Assembly: GCA_943787265.1 (NCBI GenBank) | Contig: CALSLT010000004.1 | Coordinates: 372,001-436,000, forward strand | DNA: 64,000 nt | DNA from: an uncultured Planctomycetaceae bacterium | Lineage (GTDB): Bacteria; Planctomycetota; Planctomycetia; Planctomycetales; Planctomycetaceae | Direction of reading: 5' to 3' | Shown here: piece after piece, positions 33,834 to 42,954 of the stretch | How the letters are laid out: the number at the start of each line of letters is the position of its first letter | How positions within the stretch are numbered: position 1 is the stretch's first letter | Position numbers and translations under genes: made by a program | Notes under the pieces: generated by a model | Told to the model about the DNA's origin: nothing | Database searches by the model: none | What the model saw: the letters and a program-made list of their open reading frames with translations, nothing else

Positions 33834-36223
33834 TTGCTCTTGTCGGTGGATAGCTGGCTGATCGACTGGCCGTCCCGGAAGCGAATTGAAATTCGAGACT
33901 CCGTTCGAATCGGTTGTCCGTTTGCGTCTTTCAACAAGGCGTTCACAACGAGCGGTGCGTTGAAGATGTGACTCGATTTCTGATCGACGCGCAGCGAGAG
34001 AGTTCCGGAATCCTTGTCCGCGGCCACGACGATCGGTTCTGCTGACCAGCCTTTAATGTGAGGCGGTGATGAAACATGGATTCGAACGGCGCCTTCCAGA
34101 CCGGTTCCTCGTTGAACGTTGACGGGAATTTCGATCGAGCCACCGCGGTTGACGACGAATGTTGATGCGGGAAGTTGCAGGCTGATTCGGACTGGATCCA
34201 CAAGAACGATCACCTGGTCATCCTGGGCGTGCGATGAAAAGCTGACTCGATGTTTCGTTCCGGAATCGTCGGCGACGAATGCAGAACCCATCAGACAAAA
34301 GCGGCTGGTTCGGCCGATTTCCATCCAGGGCGGCAGGCTGACCGTGTAGTCGAATTCTGACTCGCCTGGTGGCACGATGACCTTTTGACCGGTCACGCCC
34401 TGGAGATGTCGGACTTGCCGGTCGGCCGGTTCGATTTCGATCGGACCTTCGAAATCACCTCGGTCGATGAGGTAATGCCGCGTGTAAGTCGTGCCGCGCG
34501 AGGCGTAGCGAGTTTCGAAAGGCGAGTAGATTCGGAACGGTGTCTTAAGAGCGACGCCCAGGGTTAGTCCGACAACTGGTTGATCGCCGGCCGTGGCCGC
34601 GAAAGCCGCTTCGTGTTTTGATTCCGGCTCGACGTCGACCGTGCTGCCGACGACTTTCAGCCGGACGATCTGAGGTGTGGCAGACTCGCCGACCTTGATG
34701 ACGAGTTGAGCGTCCTGCCGATTCTTCGCAATCTTGACCGGTTCGGCAGTAGCTCCGTCGGGCAGGTCTTCGACCGACAATTCGACTTCGCCCTTGAAGC
34801 CGAATGAGCGATCAATGCCGATCTTCAGTTTGGTTTCCGCCCCTTGCTCGATGTTGACCGTGTCGACCGGAAGCTTCAGTCCGAAGTGTTGTTCAGAAAC
34901 TTCTGAAATCGAGACTCGGTAAGCAAAGCGACTACCGCCACGATGTTCGAACTGGTCTCGGACCTGGACGAAGAAAGATTCGCCGTTGGGAACTTTCCAG
35001 ACAACGCGTGAATCCGGGATGCCGCCTGCGAGGTCATCGTTCAGCTTGAGCTGCTTGCCATCGCTCGAAAGAACACTCAGCACGGAATCGAGTTCCGTCC
35101 CGAGTCGCGACGACTGAACTTCCATCAGCAGGGTCTTGCCCGCCTCGGCGGAGAAGCGGAAGAGATCGATGTCACCGGGTTTGTCGACGCGACCGTTGAA
35201 CACGATCCCAGACTTCACTGACACTGCGTCTGGCTTCACCGTTGTAGCTTCGTCGTTGGGTTCAGCTTCAAGGTGCTCGGGCAGGTCACCAGCCACGAGC
35301 GTTACCTGGTTCGATGCGACGTTCGGAAGACTGAGATTGAACTGTCGATCTGCATCCCTGGGAATGGCGACGTTTGCCTGTTTCATCGGCAGGTCGGCCC
35401 CCGACAGTTGCAGCGTGACAGAGTCTCCGCGTTGCCCACCCAACGGGTACACCGATTCGAGATACTGACCTTTGCGGATTGTCAGCCTGTAGACGTAATG
35501 CTGAAGGCCTCCGAAAGCGATGTCGTGGATTCGGCATTCGTAGCGGCCCGCCGTGGGAGCGACGAATTGAACGAACGAGTCGACTCCTAGTGCGTCGACA
35601 TTCTCTGTCAGCACGGAGCCATCCGGGCTGCGGATTTCGACGCGTGAATCCAGCGGCGATCCGATCCTGGCCGCATTGACCTCGCAGGAAATCCTTTCGC
35701 CGGCTTTCACGTCGAACGTCCAGATGTCGACGTCTTCTCGCGGGAAGATGCGACCGTTAATTGTGACCGGCAATTGCACGCCGGTCGGGATTGGCTCGCC
35801 GTCGATTTCTTTCTCGATTATCTCGGGAAGGTCTCCGACGACAAACTTCATTCGCGAGGTTACACCTTGGGACGTGTTAACTTGCCAGCGACGAATTCCG
35901 AGTGGTGCGTCATTCGCAATCTTGACCGACCCAAGGTAGTCCTTCGGGTAGTCTTCCTTCCGCTGCGACGCAGGCTGCGGAATCAACGGCCCCTCGAACC
36001 AGACAGTTTCTGTTCGCTCGATCCTTGCGGATGAAGAGACGCCCGGTCCGGTCATCTCGAACGGGCAGCCTTCATGAAGATAATGCCCGCCGACTTTGAA
36101 TGAGACCTCGGCCCCTCGCTGACCACCTGCCGGAAAGATGTAGCTGACATGCGGCGGCTCGGCGAAAGCCGACATGGCCGAAACATTCACAACAACGAAA
36201 ATCACGAGCCATCGATTGATCAT
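33830..36223 (-). CDS. Exported protein with pre-peptidase C-terminal (PPC) domains
   Basis: A 797-residue protein with a signal peptide (WLVIFVVVNVSAMSAFA, cleaved at about residue 22). VSYIFPAGGQRGAEV at the N terminus is an Ig-like/TIG-type repeat, found again at YLESVYPLGGQRGDSV (about 255). Two PPC-type domains carry the pattern NGRIFPREDVDIWTFDVKAG (about 150-250) and NGRVDKPGDIDLFRFSAEAG (about 335-445). Further Ig-like beta domains fill the C-terminal half. PPC domains usually help secretion or folding, but no peptidase domain is attached. Planctomycetes have many paralogs of unknown role at the cell surface. The stop codon lies in the palindrome. Confidence 0.8.
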   Translation of the reverse strand: MINRWLVIFVVVNVSAMSAFAEPPHVSYIFPAGGQRGAEVSFKVGGHYLHEGCPFEMTGPGVSSSARIERTETVWFEGPLIPQPASQRKEDYPKDYLGSVKIANDAPLGIRRWQVNTSQGVTSRMKFVVGDLPEIIEKEIDGEPIPTGVQLPVTINGRIFPREDVDIWTFDVKAGERISCEVNAARIGSPLDSRVEIRSPDGSVLTENVDALGVDSFVQFVAPTAGRYECRIHDIAFGGLQHYVYRLTIRKGQYLESVYPLGGQRGDSVTLQLSGADLPMKQANVAIPRDADRQFNLSLPNVASNQVTLVAGDLPEHLEAEPNDEATTVKPDAVSVKSGIVFNGRVDKPGDIDLFRFSAEAGKTLLMEVQSSRLGTELDSVLSVLSSDGKQLKLNDDLAGGIPDSRVVWKVPNGESFFVQVRDQFEHRGGSRFAYRVSISEVSEQHFGLKLPVDTVNIEQGAETKLKIGIDRSFGFKGEVELSVEDLPDGATAEPVKIAKNRQDAQLVIKVGESATPQIVRLKVVGSTVDVEPESKHEAAFAATAGDQPVVGLTLGVALKTPFRIYSPFETRYASRGTTYTRHYLIDRGDFEGPIEIEPADRQVRHLQGVTGQKVIVPPGESEFDYTVSLPPWMEIGRTSRFCLMGSAFVADDSGTKHRVSFSSHAQDDQVIVLVDPVRISLQLPASTFVVNRGGSIEIPVNVQRGTGLEGAVRIHVSSPPHIKGWSAEPIVVAADKDSGTLSLRVDQKSSHIFNAPLVVNALLKDANGQPIRTESRISIRFRDGQSISQLSTDKSK

Positions 36224-36261
36224 GCTGCTCCTCGGCGAAAGAGTTGCAAGTCAGAGTTTTC

Positions 36262-36287
36262 GTAGTGTGCGTCTCGACGCACCCTAC
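36262..36287. repeat. Short GTAG...CTAC palindrome
   Basis: A 7-bp stem gtgcgtc/gacgcac with a 2-nt loop, extended by gtag/ctac after one mismatch, lies between purA and the PPC gene. It is the same style of palindrome as at 33752-33833. Confidence 0.6.
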
Positions 36288-36302
36288 AAATATTCCAATC
36301 AG

Positions 36303-37586
36303 CTATTCGAGGATTGTCTGCACTCGGTCCGGTCCGACTGAGATGATTTCTACGGGGTAGCCAACCAGTTCGGCGACGGTTTCGACATATTTGAGAGCGT
36401 TTTCCGGCAGATCGGCTCGCTTACGGATTCCGGTGATGTCGGTCTTCCAGCCAGGCACTGTTCGGTAGATCGGTTTCATCTGGGCCAGGTCTTCGACGTG
36501 CGATGGGAAGTCCGTTGTTCGAGTCCCGTTGAAGTCGTAAGCCTCGCAGATTTTGATTTCGTCCAGACCGTCGAGCACGTCGACCAGCATGACGGCGATG
36601 CAGTCGACGCCGCTGAGTCGTGCTCCGTATCCGGTTGCGACGGCGTCGAACCAGCCGCAACGGCGAGGCCGGCCGGTGACAGTCCCGTACTCATTCCCCA
36701 CGTCGCGGATGTGCTGACCGATTTCGTCATCGAGTTCGGTTGGGAACGGACCACCACCGACTCGAGTTGTGTACGCCTTGACGATGCCGATCATCTTTGA
36801 GATTTCGCGTTCGGACACTCCGCTGCCGCTGTGAATGCCGCAGCCCGAACTGTTCGACGAGGTCACGTAGGGGAACGTTCCGTGGTCGATGTCGAGCAGG
36901 CAGCCTTGAGCGCCTTCGAACAGCAGCTTGCGATCGTCAGCGACAGCCTTATGCAGGAACGACGTCGTGTCGGTGACGTACGGTCGAAGCTGATCGGCGT
37001 AGGTCATGTATTCGTCGTAAATCGCGTCGACTTCGAACGGCGTGAAATCGTCGTCGAGCGCGGCGATGGCTCGGTTCTTCTGCGGTACGATTTCTTCCAA
37101 CCGTCGTCGCAGTCGCTCCGGATTGACGAAGTCGCCCATACGGATGGCGTGAGTTCGTCCGGCTTTGTCGCGGTAGCAGGTTCCGATGCCTCGCATCGTC
37201 GTGCCGATGGCTTCTCCGGCCCGAGCTTTCTCGAAAGCGGCTTCTTCGGCCATGTGGTACGGAAAAATGACGTGAGCACGGTCGCTGATTTTCAGCCGTT
37301 CAGGGGGGACTTCACCCCGGCGTTCGGCGATTCGACCGTACTCTTCCAGGAACGCTTTCGGGTTGATGACAACGCCGGTCGCGATGACCGAGACGACGTT
37401 GTTGTTCAGAATGCCAGCCGGCAGGAGTGAGAGTTTGTAGGTCTCGCCGTCGAAAATGACGGTGTGGCCGGCGTTGTTGCCGCCGAGGTATCGAACGACG
37501 ATGTCATGCTGCTCTGTCAGCAGGTCTACGATTTTACCCTTGGCCTCGTCACCCCACTGAAGCCCGATTACAGAAGTTGCACTCAC
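36303..37586 (-). CDS. purA: Adenylosuccinate synthetase
   Basis: Catalyses GTP-dependent formation of adenylosuccinate from IMP and aspartate, the first committed step to AMP, in the cytoplasm. The 427-residue length is standard. The GTP-binding [18 protein letters not shown] with catalytic Asp is at the N terminus; [11 protein letters not shown] holds the catalytic His; [38 protein letters not shown] (IMP and GTP-binding) and [12 protein letters not shown] are family hallmarks. The ATG at 37586 gives the usual N terminus. It is transcribed alone, divergent from the OmpA gene. Confidence 0.97.
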   Translation of the reverse strand: MSATSVIGLQWGDEAKGKIVDLLTEQHDIVVRYLGGNNAGHTVIFDGETYKLSLLPAGILNNNVVSVIATGVVINPKAFLEEYGRIAERRGEVPPERLKISDRAHVIFPYHMAEEAAFEKARAGEAIGTTMRGIGTCYRDKAGRTHAIRMGDFVNPERLRRRLEEIVPQKNRAIAALDDDFTPFEVDAIYDEYMTYADQLRPYVTDTTSFLHKAVADDRKLLFEGAQGCLLDIDHGTFPYVTSSNSSGCGIHSGSGVSEREISKMIGIVKAYTTRVGGGPFPTELDDEIGQHIRDVGNEYGTVTGRPRRCGWFDAVATGYGARLSGVDCIAVMLVDVLDGLDEIKICEAYDFNGTRTTDFPSHVEDLAQMKPIYRTVPGWKTDITGIRKRADLPENALKYVETVAELVGYPVEIISVGPDRVQTILE

Positions 37587-38114
37587 AACGAAGTCCGCCT
37601 GTCAAAATTGTTCAATTGATGTGAATCATCAGGTCTGAAAATAACGACGCCCGCAGCATTATGTTTGCGAATTCGCGGAACAGGCTGCGGGCCAAACGTC
37701 CGAGTTTAACAGAGCTTTTTCCGAAAATGCACTGGCTCGGGCCGTGAATTGCTGAGTAATTTTCTGGTCGCGAAAAATCGCCGGATCGTGCGAAAACAGT
37801 CACAAAACCAAGGAAAACTGATCTTTGTGGCCTCACGCCGGTTGGTTATAAACCGCGATCTCCCCGAAAGTTTCCATCGCTGAAACTCTCTCGACGTCCC
37901 GTCGAATCACTTCTCACTTCGCTGTAACTCCCCTACTTAAACAAACTCGGTGTCGTTTCGTGCATCCCTTTCGCATTGGGATGGGCGTTTCTACGCCGGA
38001 TACGGTCCCTCCTTCTTCGGCATCGACGCCTTCCCGCGGGCCAGCGTGTCGCCTTCCCAACAAACGGCCTCTCTCCTGATTCATCAGAGCAGACGGTTCG
38101 AAAAGGAGTTTTGA
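37587..38114. other. Divergent intergenic region, purA / OmpA lipoprotein
   Basis: About 530 bp. On the plus strand there is a possible promoter at 37825-37852 with about 255 nt of untranslated leader. The leader is pyrimidine-rich in places and could fold, but I recognise no riboswitch. On the minus strand, toward purA, I see no clear box. Long accidental ORFs in it have no similarity. Confidence 0.45.
37825..37852 (+). promoter_or_regulatory. Candidate promoter of OmpA lipoprotein gene
   Basis: TTGTGG at 37825-37830 and TATAAA at 37847-37852 are separated by 16 nt. The -10 is a 5 of 6 match; the -35 is weak. It would give a leader of about 255 nt before the ATG at 38115. Confidence 0.4.
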
Positions 38115-38936
38115 ATGCCTGTTTCGACTCGTGCCTTTGTCTGTCTTTTTGCGAGTGCTCTCGCACTGGGACAGTCCGGGTGTAACCTCGTTCCGAACAA
38201 CTGGCTGCGGCAGAGCCAGCTTCAACTGCGAAATCTGCACGGTCAGAACAAAGCTCTGGCCGATCAGAACAACGCGGCGTCACAGTCACTCGCTCAGGCG
38301 TTGCAGCAGAAAGCCGACGCCGAAAAGCGATTGCAGGTCGCGACTTCGCGGCTGGACAATCTCAACGCCGAACGAACCCAGCTTCGAGACCGGTTTGTCT
38401 CGCTGCAGGATCAGCTGAGAAATCTGGAAAACCCGCTTCCGCAATCAGCGAACCAGAAGTTCGCCGACCTCGCTAGAAAGTACCCGGGATTCAACTTCGA
38501 TCCTGACACCGGAGTCAGCAAGTTCTCATCGGACATTCTGTTTGACTCGGGCAGTGCGACAATCAAGCGAACCGCCTTGCCGCTGCTGAAAGATTTTGCA
38601 GGCGTCATGAACGATGGCGAAGCGAAACGATTGAACATCCTCGTCGTCGGTCACACTGACGATAAACTGATCAAGAAGGCTTCAACCAAGGCGAAGCATC
38701 CAACCAACTGGCACTTGTCAACAAACCGTGCGAACAGCGTGGTTGTTGATCTTGGCCGAGCGGGACTCGGCAAAGAGCGAATGGGTGCAGCCGGCTACGC
38801 AGACAACCAGCCGGTCGTTCCGAATACCGACGAAAAAGCTCGCAGCCAGAACCGGCGAGTTGAAATCTTCGTCCTCGCTCCTGAAGCAGCGATCGCTGGC
38901 TGGGATCCACTCGGTAGCGACAGCTCGACGAGATAG
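38115..38936 (+). CDS. OmpA-family (Pal-like) lipoprotein
   Basis: A 273-residue outer-membrane lipoprotein. Signal peptide with lipobox GQSGC (Cys at about residue 23) is followed by a helical, Gln/Ala-rich coiled-coil region (about 30-105) and an OmpA peptidoglycan-binding domain (about 140-260): SDILFDSGSATIKRTALPLL, VVGHTDDK, NLST-type NRANSVVVDL and SQNRRVEIFV. It probably ties the outer membrane to peptidoglycan and the coiled coil may form a spacer. An AGGAG (38104-38108) lies 6 nt upstream of the ATG. It is monocistronic. Confidence 0.9.
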   Translation: MPVSTRAFVCLFASALALGQSGCNLVPNNWLRQSQLQLRNLHGQNKALADQNNAASQSLAQALQQKADAEKRLQVATSRLDNLNAERTQLRDRFVSLQDQLRNLENPLPQSANQKFADLARKYPGFNFDPDTGVSKFSSDILFDSGSATIKRTALPLLKDFAGVMNDGEAKRLNILVVGHTDDKLIKKASTKAKHPTNWHLSTNRANSVVVDLGRAGLGKERMGAAGYADNQPVVPNTDEKARSQNRRVEIFVLAPEAAIAGWDPLGSDSSTR

Positions 38937-39075
38937 GTTAGCCGTAGCGGCACAAAGATCGATTACATTTCAAGCGGCGATGCGATGTTAAGTCGTGTCG
39001 CCGTTTTTCATGCGCGGGTTGATCGAAAAAACTCAGGGACAGAGAGAAAAGCGTGGTTTTTCCGCCAGACTGAGG

Positions 39076-39145
39076 AACCACTAATAGACACGAATAAACA
39101 CGAATTCAGGATTGAATTAGTGTCGATTCGTGTTAATTCGTGGTT
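39076..39145. repeat. 70-bp imperfect palindrome, AACCAC...GTGGTT type
   Basis: Arms 39076-39106 and 39115-39145 are inverted copies, 25 of 31 positions matching, with an 8-nt loop. The words acgaat and attcgtg recur inside each arm. It is in the intergenic region before the radical SAM gene. The ends match the element at 29591-29650. Confidence 0.75.
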
Positions 39146-39168
39146 CAATTTTTGGATCAATTACTTCG

Positions 39169-39183
39169 TCAGGCGGAGCCTGA
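39169..39183. repeat. Short TCAGGC palindrome
   Basis: Perfect 6-bp stem tcaggc/gcctga with a 3-nt loop, directly after the previous element and followed by ctacgg. It lies about 20 bp upstream of the radical SAM start. Confidence 0.55.
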
Positions 39184-39202
39184 CCTACGGGTGTTAGTCA
39201 GA

Positions 39203-40162
39203 ATGAAATTGCCGTTGTCAGACATTTCTGATCGAGAAATTCTTGACGCTCGTCCTGCGCGGAATTCACTGACCATCGATCGGCCGTACGAGTCTCTGAT
39301 CGAACCAGAATGCGGTGCGGCCGGAAACGTCGAAGACGTCGCGACAATCTTTCTGACGAATCGGGAATGCCCGTTTCGATGTCTGATGTGCGACCTTTGG
39401 AAAAACACGACGGTGGAGTCTGTTCCCGCCGGAGCGATTCCGAAGCAGATTGATTATGCACTGGAGCGGCTACCGGAAGCTCAGCACGTCAAGCTTTACA
39501 ATTCCGGTAACTTCTTCGACGCTAAGGCGATTCCGAAGGAAGACTGGCCGGCGATTGCTGAGCGTGTTCGAGGCTTCAAGTCAGTCATCGTTGAGAATCA
39601 TCCGAAGCTTTGCGGTGATGGTTGCTTCGAGTTTCGCGACATGCTGGCCGCGCACGGCGTCGAACTGGAAATCGCGCTCGGACTCGAAACCGTTCATCCG
39701 GAAGTTCTGCCGCGACTCAACAAGCAGATGACTGCCGAGGATTTCGCAATCACCGCAGAGAAGCTGGTTGCTGCCGGGATTCGGCTTCGAACGTTCATCC
39801 TGCTTCGGCCGCCGTTTCTCAGCGAGGAAGAAGGGATCGAGTGGGCGATGAAGTCGATCGAGTTCGCGTTCGAGGCCGGTGTGTCGTGCTGCTCCGTCGT
39901 CCCGACTCGCGCCGGAAACGGAATTATGGAACAGCTTGAAAACGACGGACTGTTTCAGTCGCCGCAGCTTTCATCAATGGAATTTGTCCAGGAACGAGGC
40001 CTGCAACTCGAGGCCGGACGAGTTTTCATGGACACGTGGGACGCTCGGCAGTTCGCAAGTTGTGCTGAGTGTGCCGAGCAGCGGATCCAAAGAATCGCCG
40101 AGATGAATCTCAGCCAGCAGGTTGCACCGAGAATTGAGTGCCAACGTTGTGAGGTAACTTGA
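39203..40162 (+). CDS. Radical SAM protein (archaeosine-synthase RaSEA/TIGR01210-like)
   Basis: About 319 residues, starting at ATG 39203. The [4Fe-4S] cluster motif CxxxCxxC is present at C56, C60 and C63 (NRECPFRCLMC). After it come VKLYNSGNFFD, ENHPKLC and LEIALGLETVHPEVLPRLNKQM, the last being typical of radical SAM enzymes with a GGE-like SAM site. The pattern is close to the RaSEA/TIGR01210 group. The C terminus has two pairs of cysteines (CAECAEQ and CQRCE) that could bind zinc or iron. Substrate unknown. An in-frame extension upstream lies in repeat DNA and is not likely coding. Confidence 0.8.
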   Translation: MKLPLSDISDREILDARPARNSLTIDRPYESLIEPECGAAGNVEDVATIFLTNRECPFRCLMCDLWKNTTVESVPAGAIPKQIDYALERLPEAQHVKLYNSGNFFDAKAIPKEDWPAIAERVRGFKSVIVENHPKLCGDGCFEFRDMLAAHGVELEIALGLETVHPEVLPRLNKQMTAEDFAITAEKLVAAGIRLRTFILLRPPFLSEEEGIEWAMKSIEFAFEAGVSCCSVVPTRAGNGIMEQLENDGLFQSPQLSSMEFVQERGLQLEAGRVFMDTWDARQFASCAECAEQRIQRIAEMNLSQQVAPRIECQRCEVT

Positions 40163-40171
40163 GTTTCTTAA

Positions 40172-40263
40172 GGCGAGCGGCAGCCGTCAGGCTGCTGGGC
40201 AGTAACTTTTTCGACGTTGCTGCCATGCGGTCATGGCCAGTGGACTGACGTCCGCCGCTCGCC
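40172..40263. repeat. GGCGAGCGGC palindromic element
   Basis: Perfect 10-bp inverted repeat ggcgagcggc (40172-40181) and gccgctcgcc (40254-40263) enclosing about 70 nt with smaller internal complementary words (cagccgtcaggctg). It lies between the convergent radical SAM and helicase genes and could be a bidirectional terminator or a dispersed repeat. Confidence 0.55.
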
Positions 40264-40358
40264 GGTCCCAGTCAGACTTCACAATGGTTTTGCGATTGCC
40301 GGAGCATCGCTGCGCACGTTCCGGCCTACGAAAAACTGCGGATGATTCTGCCTGGCGA

Positions 40359-41585
40359 TCAGCGACCGAAGCGGGTTCGGGGTCCGGAGCGGTCGGCGAC
40401 TTTGCGTGGCGCCGTTGGACGCGCGGGTTCGAAGCCTTCGATCTTGTATGAATCGAGCATGTTGTTGACTCGGATTTCGATCCGTGTCAGCTCGTCGCCT
40501 TGTTCGCGAGTGACGAACAGAATGGCGATGCCCGGCGTGTCTGATGACAGGCGGCCGGTTCGTCCGATGCGGTGCACGTAGTCGTCACAGAATTCCGGCA
40601 CGTCGTAATTGATGATGTGCGAAATTCCGCTGACGTCGATGCCTCGTCCGACGACGTCCGTCGCGATCAATAGTTTGACCTCACCCGCACGGACTCGTTT
40701 CATCACGCTGTCGCGTTTGCGTTGTTGAAGGTCGCCGTGCAGCGTTTCAACACTCGGCAACTTCGCGCGGAACTTGTTGTACAGTTCGTCGGCTCGACGT
40801 TTTGTTCGCGTAAACACGATTGCCTGTTGAGGACGTTCCTGAGCAAGCAATCGGACGAGCGTCGGGAACTTTCGGTCTTCGTCGACCGTGACGTAGTACT
40901 GCTCGATTTGCCGAGTGACGACCGCGTCCTGCGACAGGTCGACCATCTCCGGCTGTTTCATGTAACGCTGTGCGAGTCTTTCGACGGGGGGTGGAAGAGT
41001 CGCTGACAGAAGCAATGTCTGGCGTTCATCCGGGCAGCGTTTGAGGATTTTTTCGATGTCCGGGCGGAACCCGATGTCGAGCATCCGGTCGGCTTCGTCG
41101 AGGATCACAAAGTCCAGCGTTGAAAGGTCCAGTTGGCGGCGATTCATCAGGTCGATGACTCGGCCGGGAGTTCCGACGGCGATTTGTGCTCCACGGTTCA
41201 ACTCGTCGACCTGCGCTCGGATCGACTTTCCGCCGACGATGGAAACAACTCCGACTTTTCGGTTCGCGGAGAGTTTGCGTGCTTCGTTGGCAACCTGCTC
41301 AGCGAGTTCGCGAGTTGGGGTGAGGATCAGCGCGAGGGGACGCTTCGAGTCGTAATCGATGTGCTCAAGGACGGGAATGACGAACGAAGCCGTCTTGCCC
41401 GTACCGGTATGTGCCTGTCCGATGCAGTCCTTACCTGTCAGAGCGATCGGAATAAGGCCGGCTTGAATGGGACTTGGGGATTCGAACCCCATTTTTTTCA
41501 GGGACTGCAGCATCGTGTCGCTGAGACCGAGGTCCTCAAACAGCGGGCCTGAGGGGGTGTCTGACTGACTCAAGAAACTCTCCAA
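40359..41585 (-). CDS. DEAD-box ATP-dependent RNA helicase (RhlE-like)
   Basis: A 408-residue two-domain helicase that unwinds RNA, likely in ribosome assembly or decay. Motifs in order: Q-motif (MGFESPSPIQ), Walker A AHTGTGKT, PTRELAEQ, TPGR, DEAD, SAT, then ARTKRRAD-type and the C-terminal HRIGRTGR. The C-terminal tail (PARPTAPRKVADRSGPRTRFGR) is short and basic, as in RhlE. It is monocistronic on the minus strand; its promoter should lie in the 330-bp region before the ABC ATPase gene. Confidence 0.94.
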   Translation of the reverse strand: MESFLSQSDTPSGPLFEDLGLSDTMLQSLKKMGFESPSPIQAGLIPIALTGKDCIGQAHTGTGKTASFVIPVLEHIDYDSKRPLALILTPTRELAEQVANEARKLSANRKVGVVSIVGGKSIRAQVDELNRGAQIAVGTPGRVIDLMNRRQLDLSTLDFVILDEADRMLDIGFRPDIEKILKRCPDERQTLLLSATLPPPVERLAQRYMKQPEMVDLSQDAVVTRQIEQYYVTVDEDRKFPTLVRLLAQERPQQAIVFTRTKRRADELYNKFRAKLPSVETLHGDLQQRKRDSVMKRVRAGEVKLLIATDVVGRGIDVSGISHIINYDVPEFCDDYVHRIGRTGRLSSDTPGIAILFVTREQGDELTRIEIRVNNMLDSYKIEGFEPARPTAPRKVADRSGPRTRFGR

Positions 41586-41917
41586 TACTGTTAATCATTT
41601 ATTTCGTGGGGATTGCACACGAAATCGCACGCAATCACCAGTCTCCGGTGTCACGAAAGTACGAATTCGCCGGGCAAATCGGCTTTGGACACCGGATAAT
41701 CGCTGTGGAAAGTGACTTTTCGTTGCGATGGGCTTTCTGAGGTCGCTTCTTCGGCGGTGGCGAGCCAACAAACATCCAAGGCAGGCAATGCCGACGTGAC
41801 CTCTTTATCATCGGTGGTCAGCGAGTCCGATTTGCAGATCTGAGTACGATGGGTACCGCCCAACAACTCACGGTGACTGGTGGGCGATGCCCACTCTACG
41901 GTTGAGGGATTGCACGA
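41586..41917. other. Divergent intergenic region, helicase / ABC ATPase
   Basis: About 330 bp. The only structure I see is a perfect 6-bp hairpin gtgggc-gat-gcccac at 41880-41894, 23 bp before the ABC ATPase ATG, followed by ctctacgg. A long minus-strand ORF across the region has no similarity and is not called. Confidence 0.45.
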
Positions 41918-42631
41918 ATGGCAAACGCCGCAGAAGTGGTTGATATTCACAAGTATTACGACCTCGGTGGTCACATCGTGAAAGCGCTGCAGGGCGTTTC
42001 ACTGGTCGTGCCCGAGGGCGATTACATCGCGATTATGGGCTCGTCCGGAAGCGGCAAGAGTACGCTGCTGAACCTGCTCGGCGCACTCGATCGACCGACG
42101 AAAGGCGAATACATCATTGGTGGAACGCCGGTCTCGCAGCTTAACGACGACGAGCTGTCCGGCATCCGCAACAAGATGATCGGATTCATCTTTCAGTCGT
42201 ACAACCTGGTCGCTCAGTACACGGTTCTTGAGAACATCGAAGTCCCGCTGCACTATCGCAAGGGTTCGCCAGCATTGTCGGCGAAGGATCGAGAATGGTG
42301 TCGAGAACTGGCTGACATGGTCGGTCTGGGCGATCGAATGACGCATCGTCCATTTCAACTTTCGGGCGGGCAGCAGCAACGAGTTGCCATTGCCAGGTCT
42401 CTGGTCAGCGATCCGAAAATCATTCTGGCCGACGAACCGACGGGGAATCTCGACTCGGCAACCGAGGCCGAGATCATGGAAATGCTCGGCCGGCTGAACG
42501 CGGAGGGTCGAACCATCATCATGGTGACTCACGAGCCTGAAGTTGCTCGTCAGGCCAAACGACAAATTTATATGAAGGATGGTCTGATCGCCGGGACGGG
42601 CGTGTTCCCCGGCCTCGAACCCGCAACTTGA
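41918..42631 (+). CDS. ABC transporter ATP-binding protein (LolD/MacB type)
   Basis: A 237-residue ATPase. Walker A is GSSGSGKST, the signature LSGGQQQR, Walker [12 protein letters not shown] and the H-loop VTHEPEVAR. The pattern of [17 protein letters not shown] and [20 protein letters not shown] fits the LolD/MacB/FtsE-like group that drives lipoprotein sorting or macrolide/peptide export. No permease or adaptor gene is next to it, which is unusual for this family; its permease must be encoded elsewhere. There is a short palindrome just upstream. The ATG at 41918 gives the normal N terminus. Confidence 0.9.
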   Translation: MANAAEVVDIHKYYDLGGHIVKALQGVSLVVPEGDYIAIMGSSGSGKSTLLNLLGALDRPTKGEYIIGGTPVSQLNDDELSGIRNKMIGFIFQSYNLVAQYTVLENIEVPLHYRKGSPALSAKDREWCRELADMVGLGDRMTHRPFQLSGGQQQRVAIARSLVSDPKIILADEPTGNLDSATEAEIMEMLGRLNAEGRTIIMVTHEPEVARQAKRQIYMKDGLIAGTGVFPGLEPAT

Positions 42632-42954
42632 AAGTGCGGCGACGAGATGCTTCTGTGGCAGCTACATAAACGTAGACAACGCATCCAGGTTGCTGGATCG
42701 TCAGAGCGAACGTAGACGTTACGATACTCGTTCAAGTGACGTTTTCGGTTAGTGATTCGCAGGTCAATCAACCGAATGCTGACGTCACGGTATTGCCTCG
42801 ATCGACGATTCGTTCGTCAAAAAGGCAGTGCAGAGACAAAACACATTTTTGAAACGAACTTCTTTCAGCACGGGTAGCCTCTCCCGTCGTTGAAAACGTG
42901 TTTCATACAAAGCGAACGGGCCGCCTTCGGTTGAGGGTGTTCGCCGGGGTTGGA
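42632..42954. other. Intergenic region, ABC ATPase / C45 hydrolase
   Basis: About 320 bp without a supported gene. I find no clear promoter, hairpin or RNA. An in-frame upstream extension of the C45 gene adds 19 residues without similarity. Confidence 0.4.

Noticed and set aside
41651..41974. 107-codon minus-strand ORF overlapping the ABC ATPase start
   Set aside because: No recognisable product, and it overlaps the start of a clear gene.
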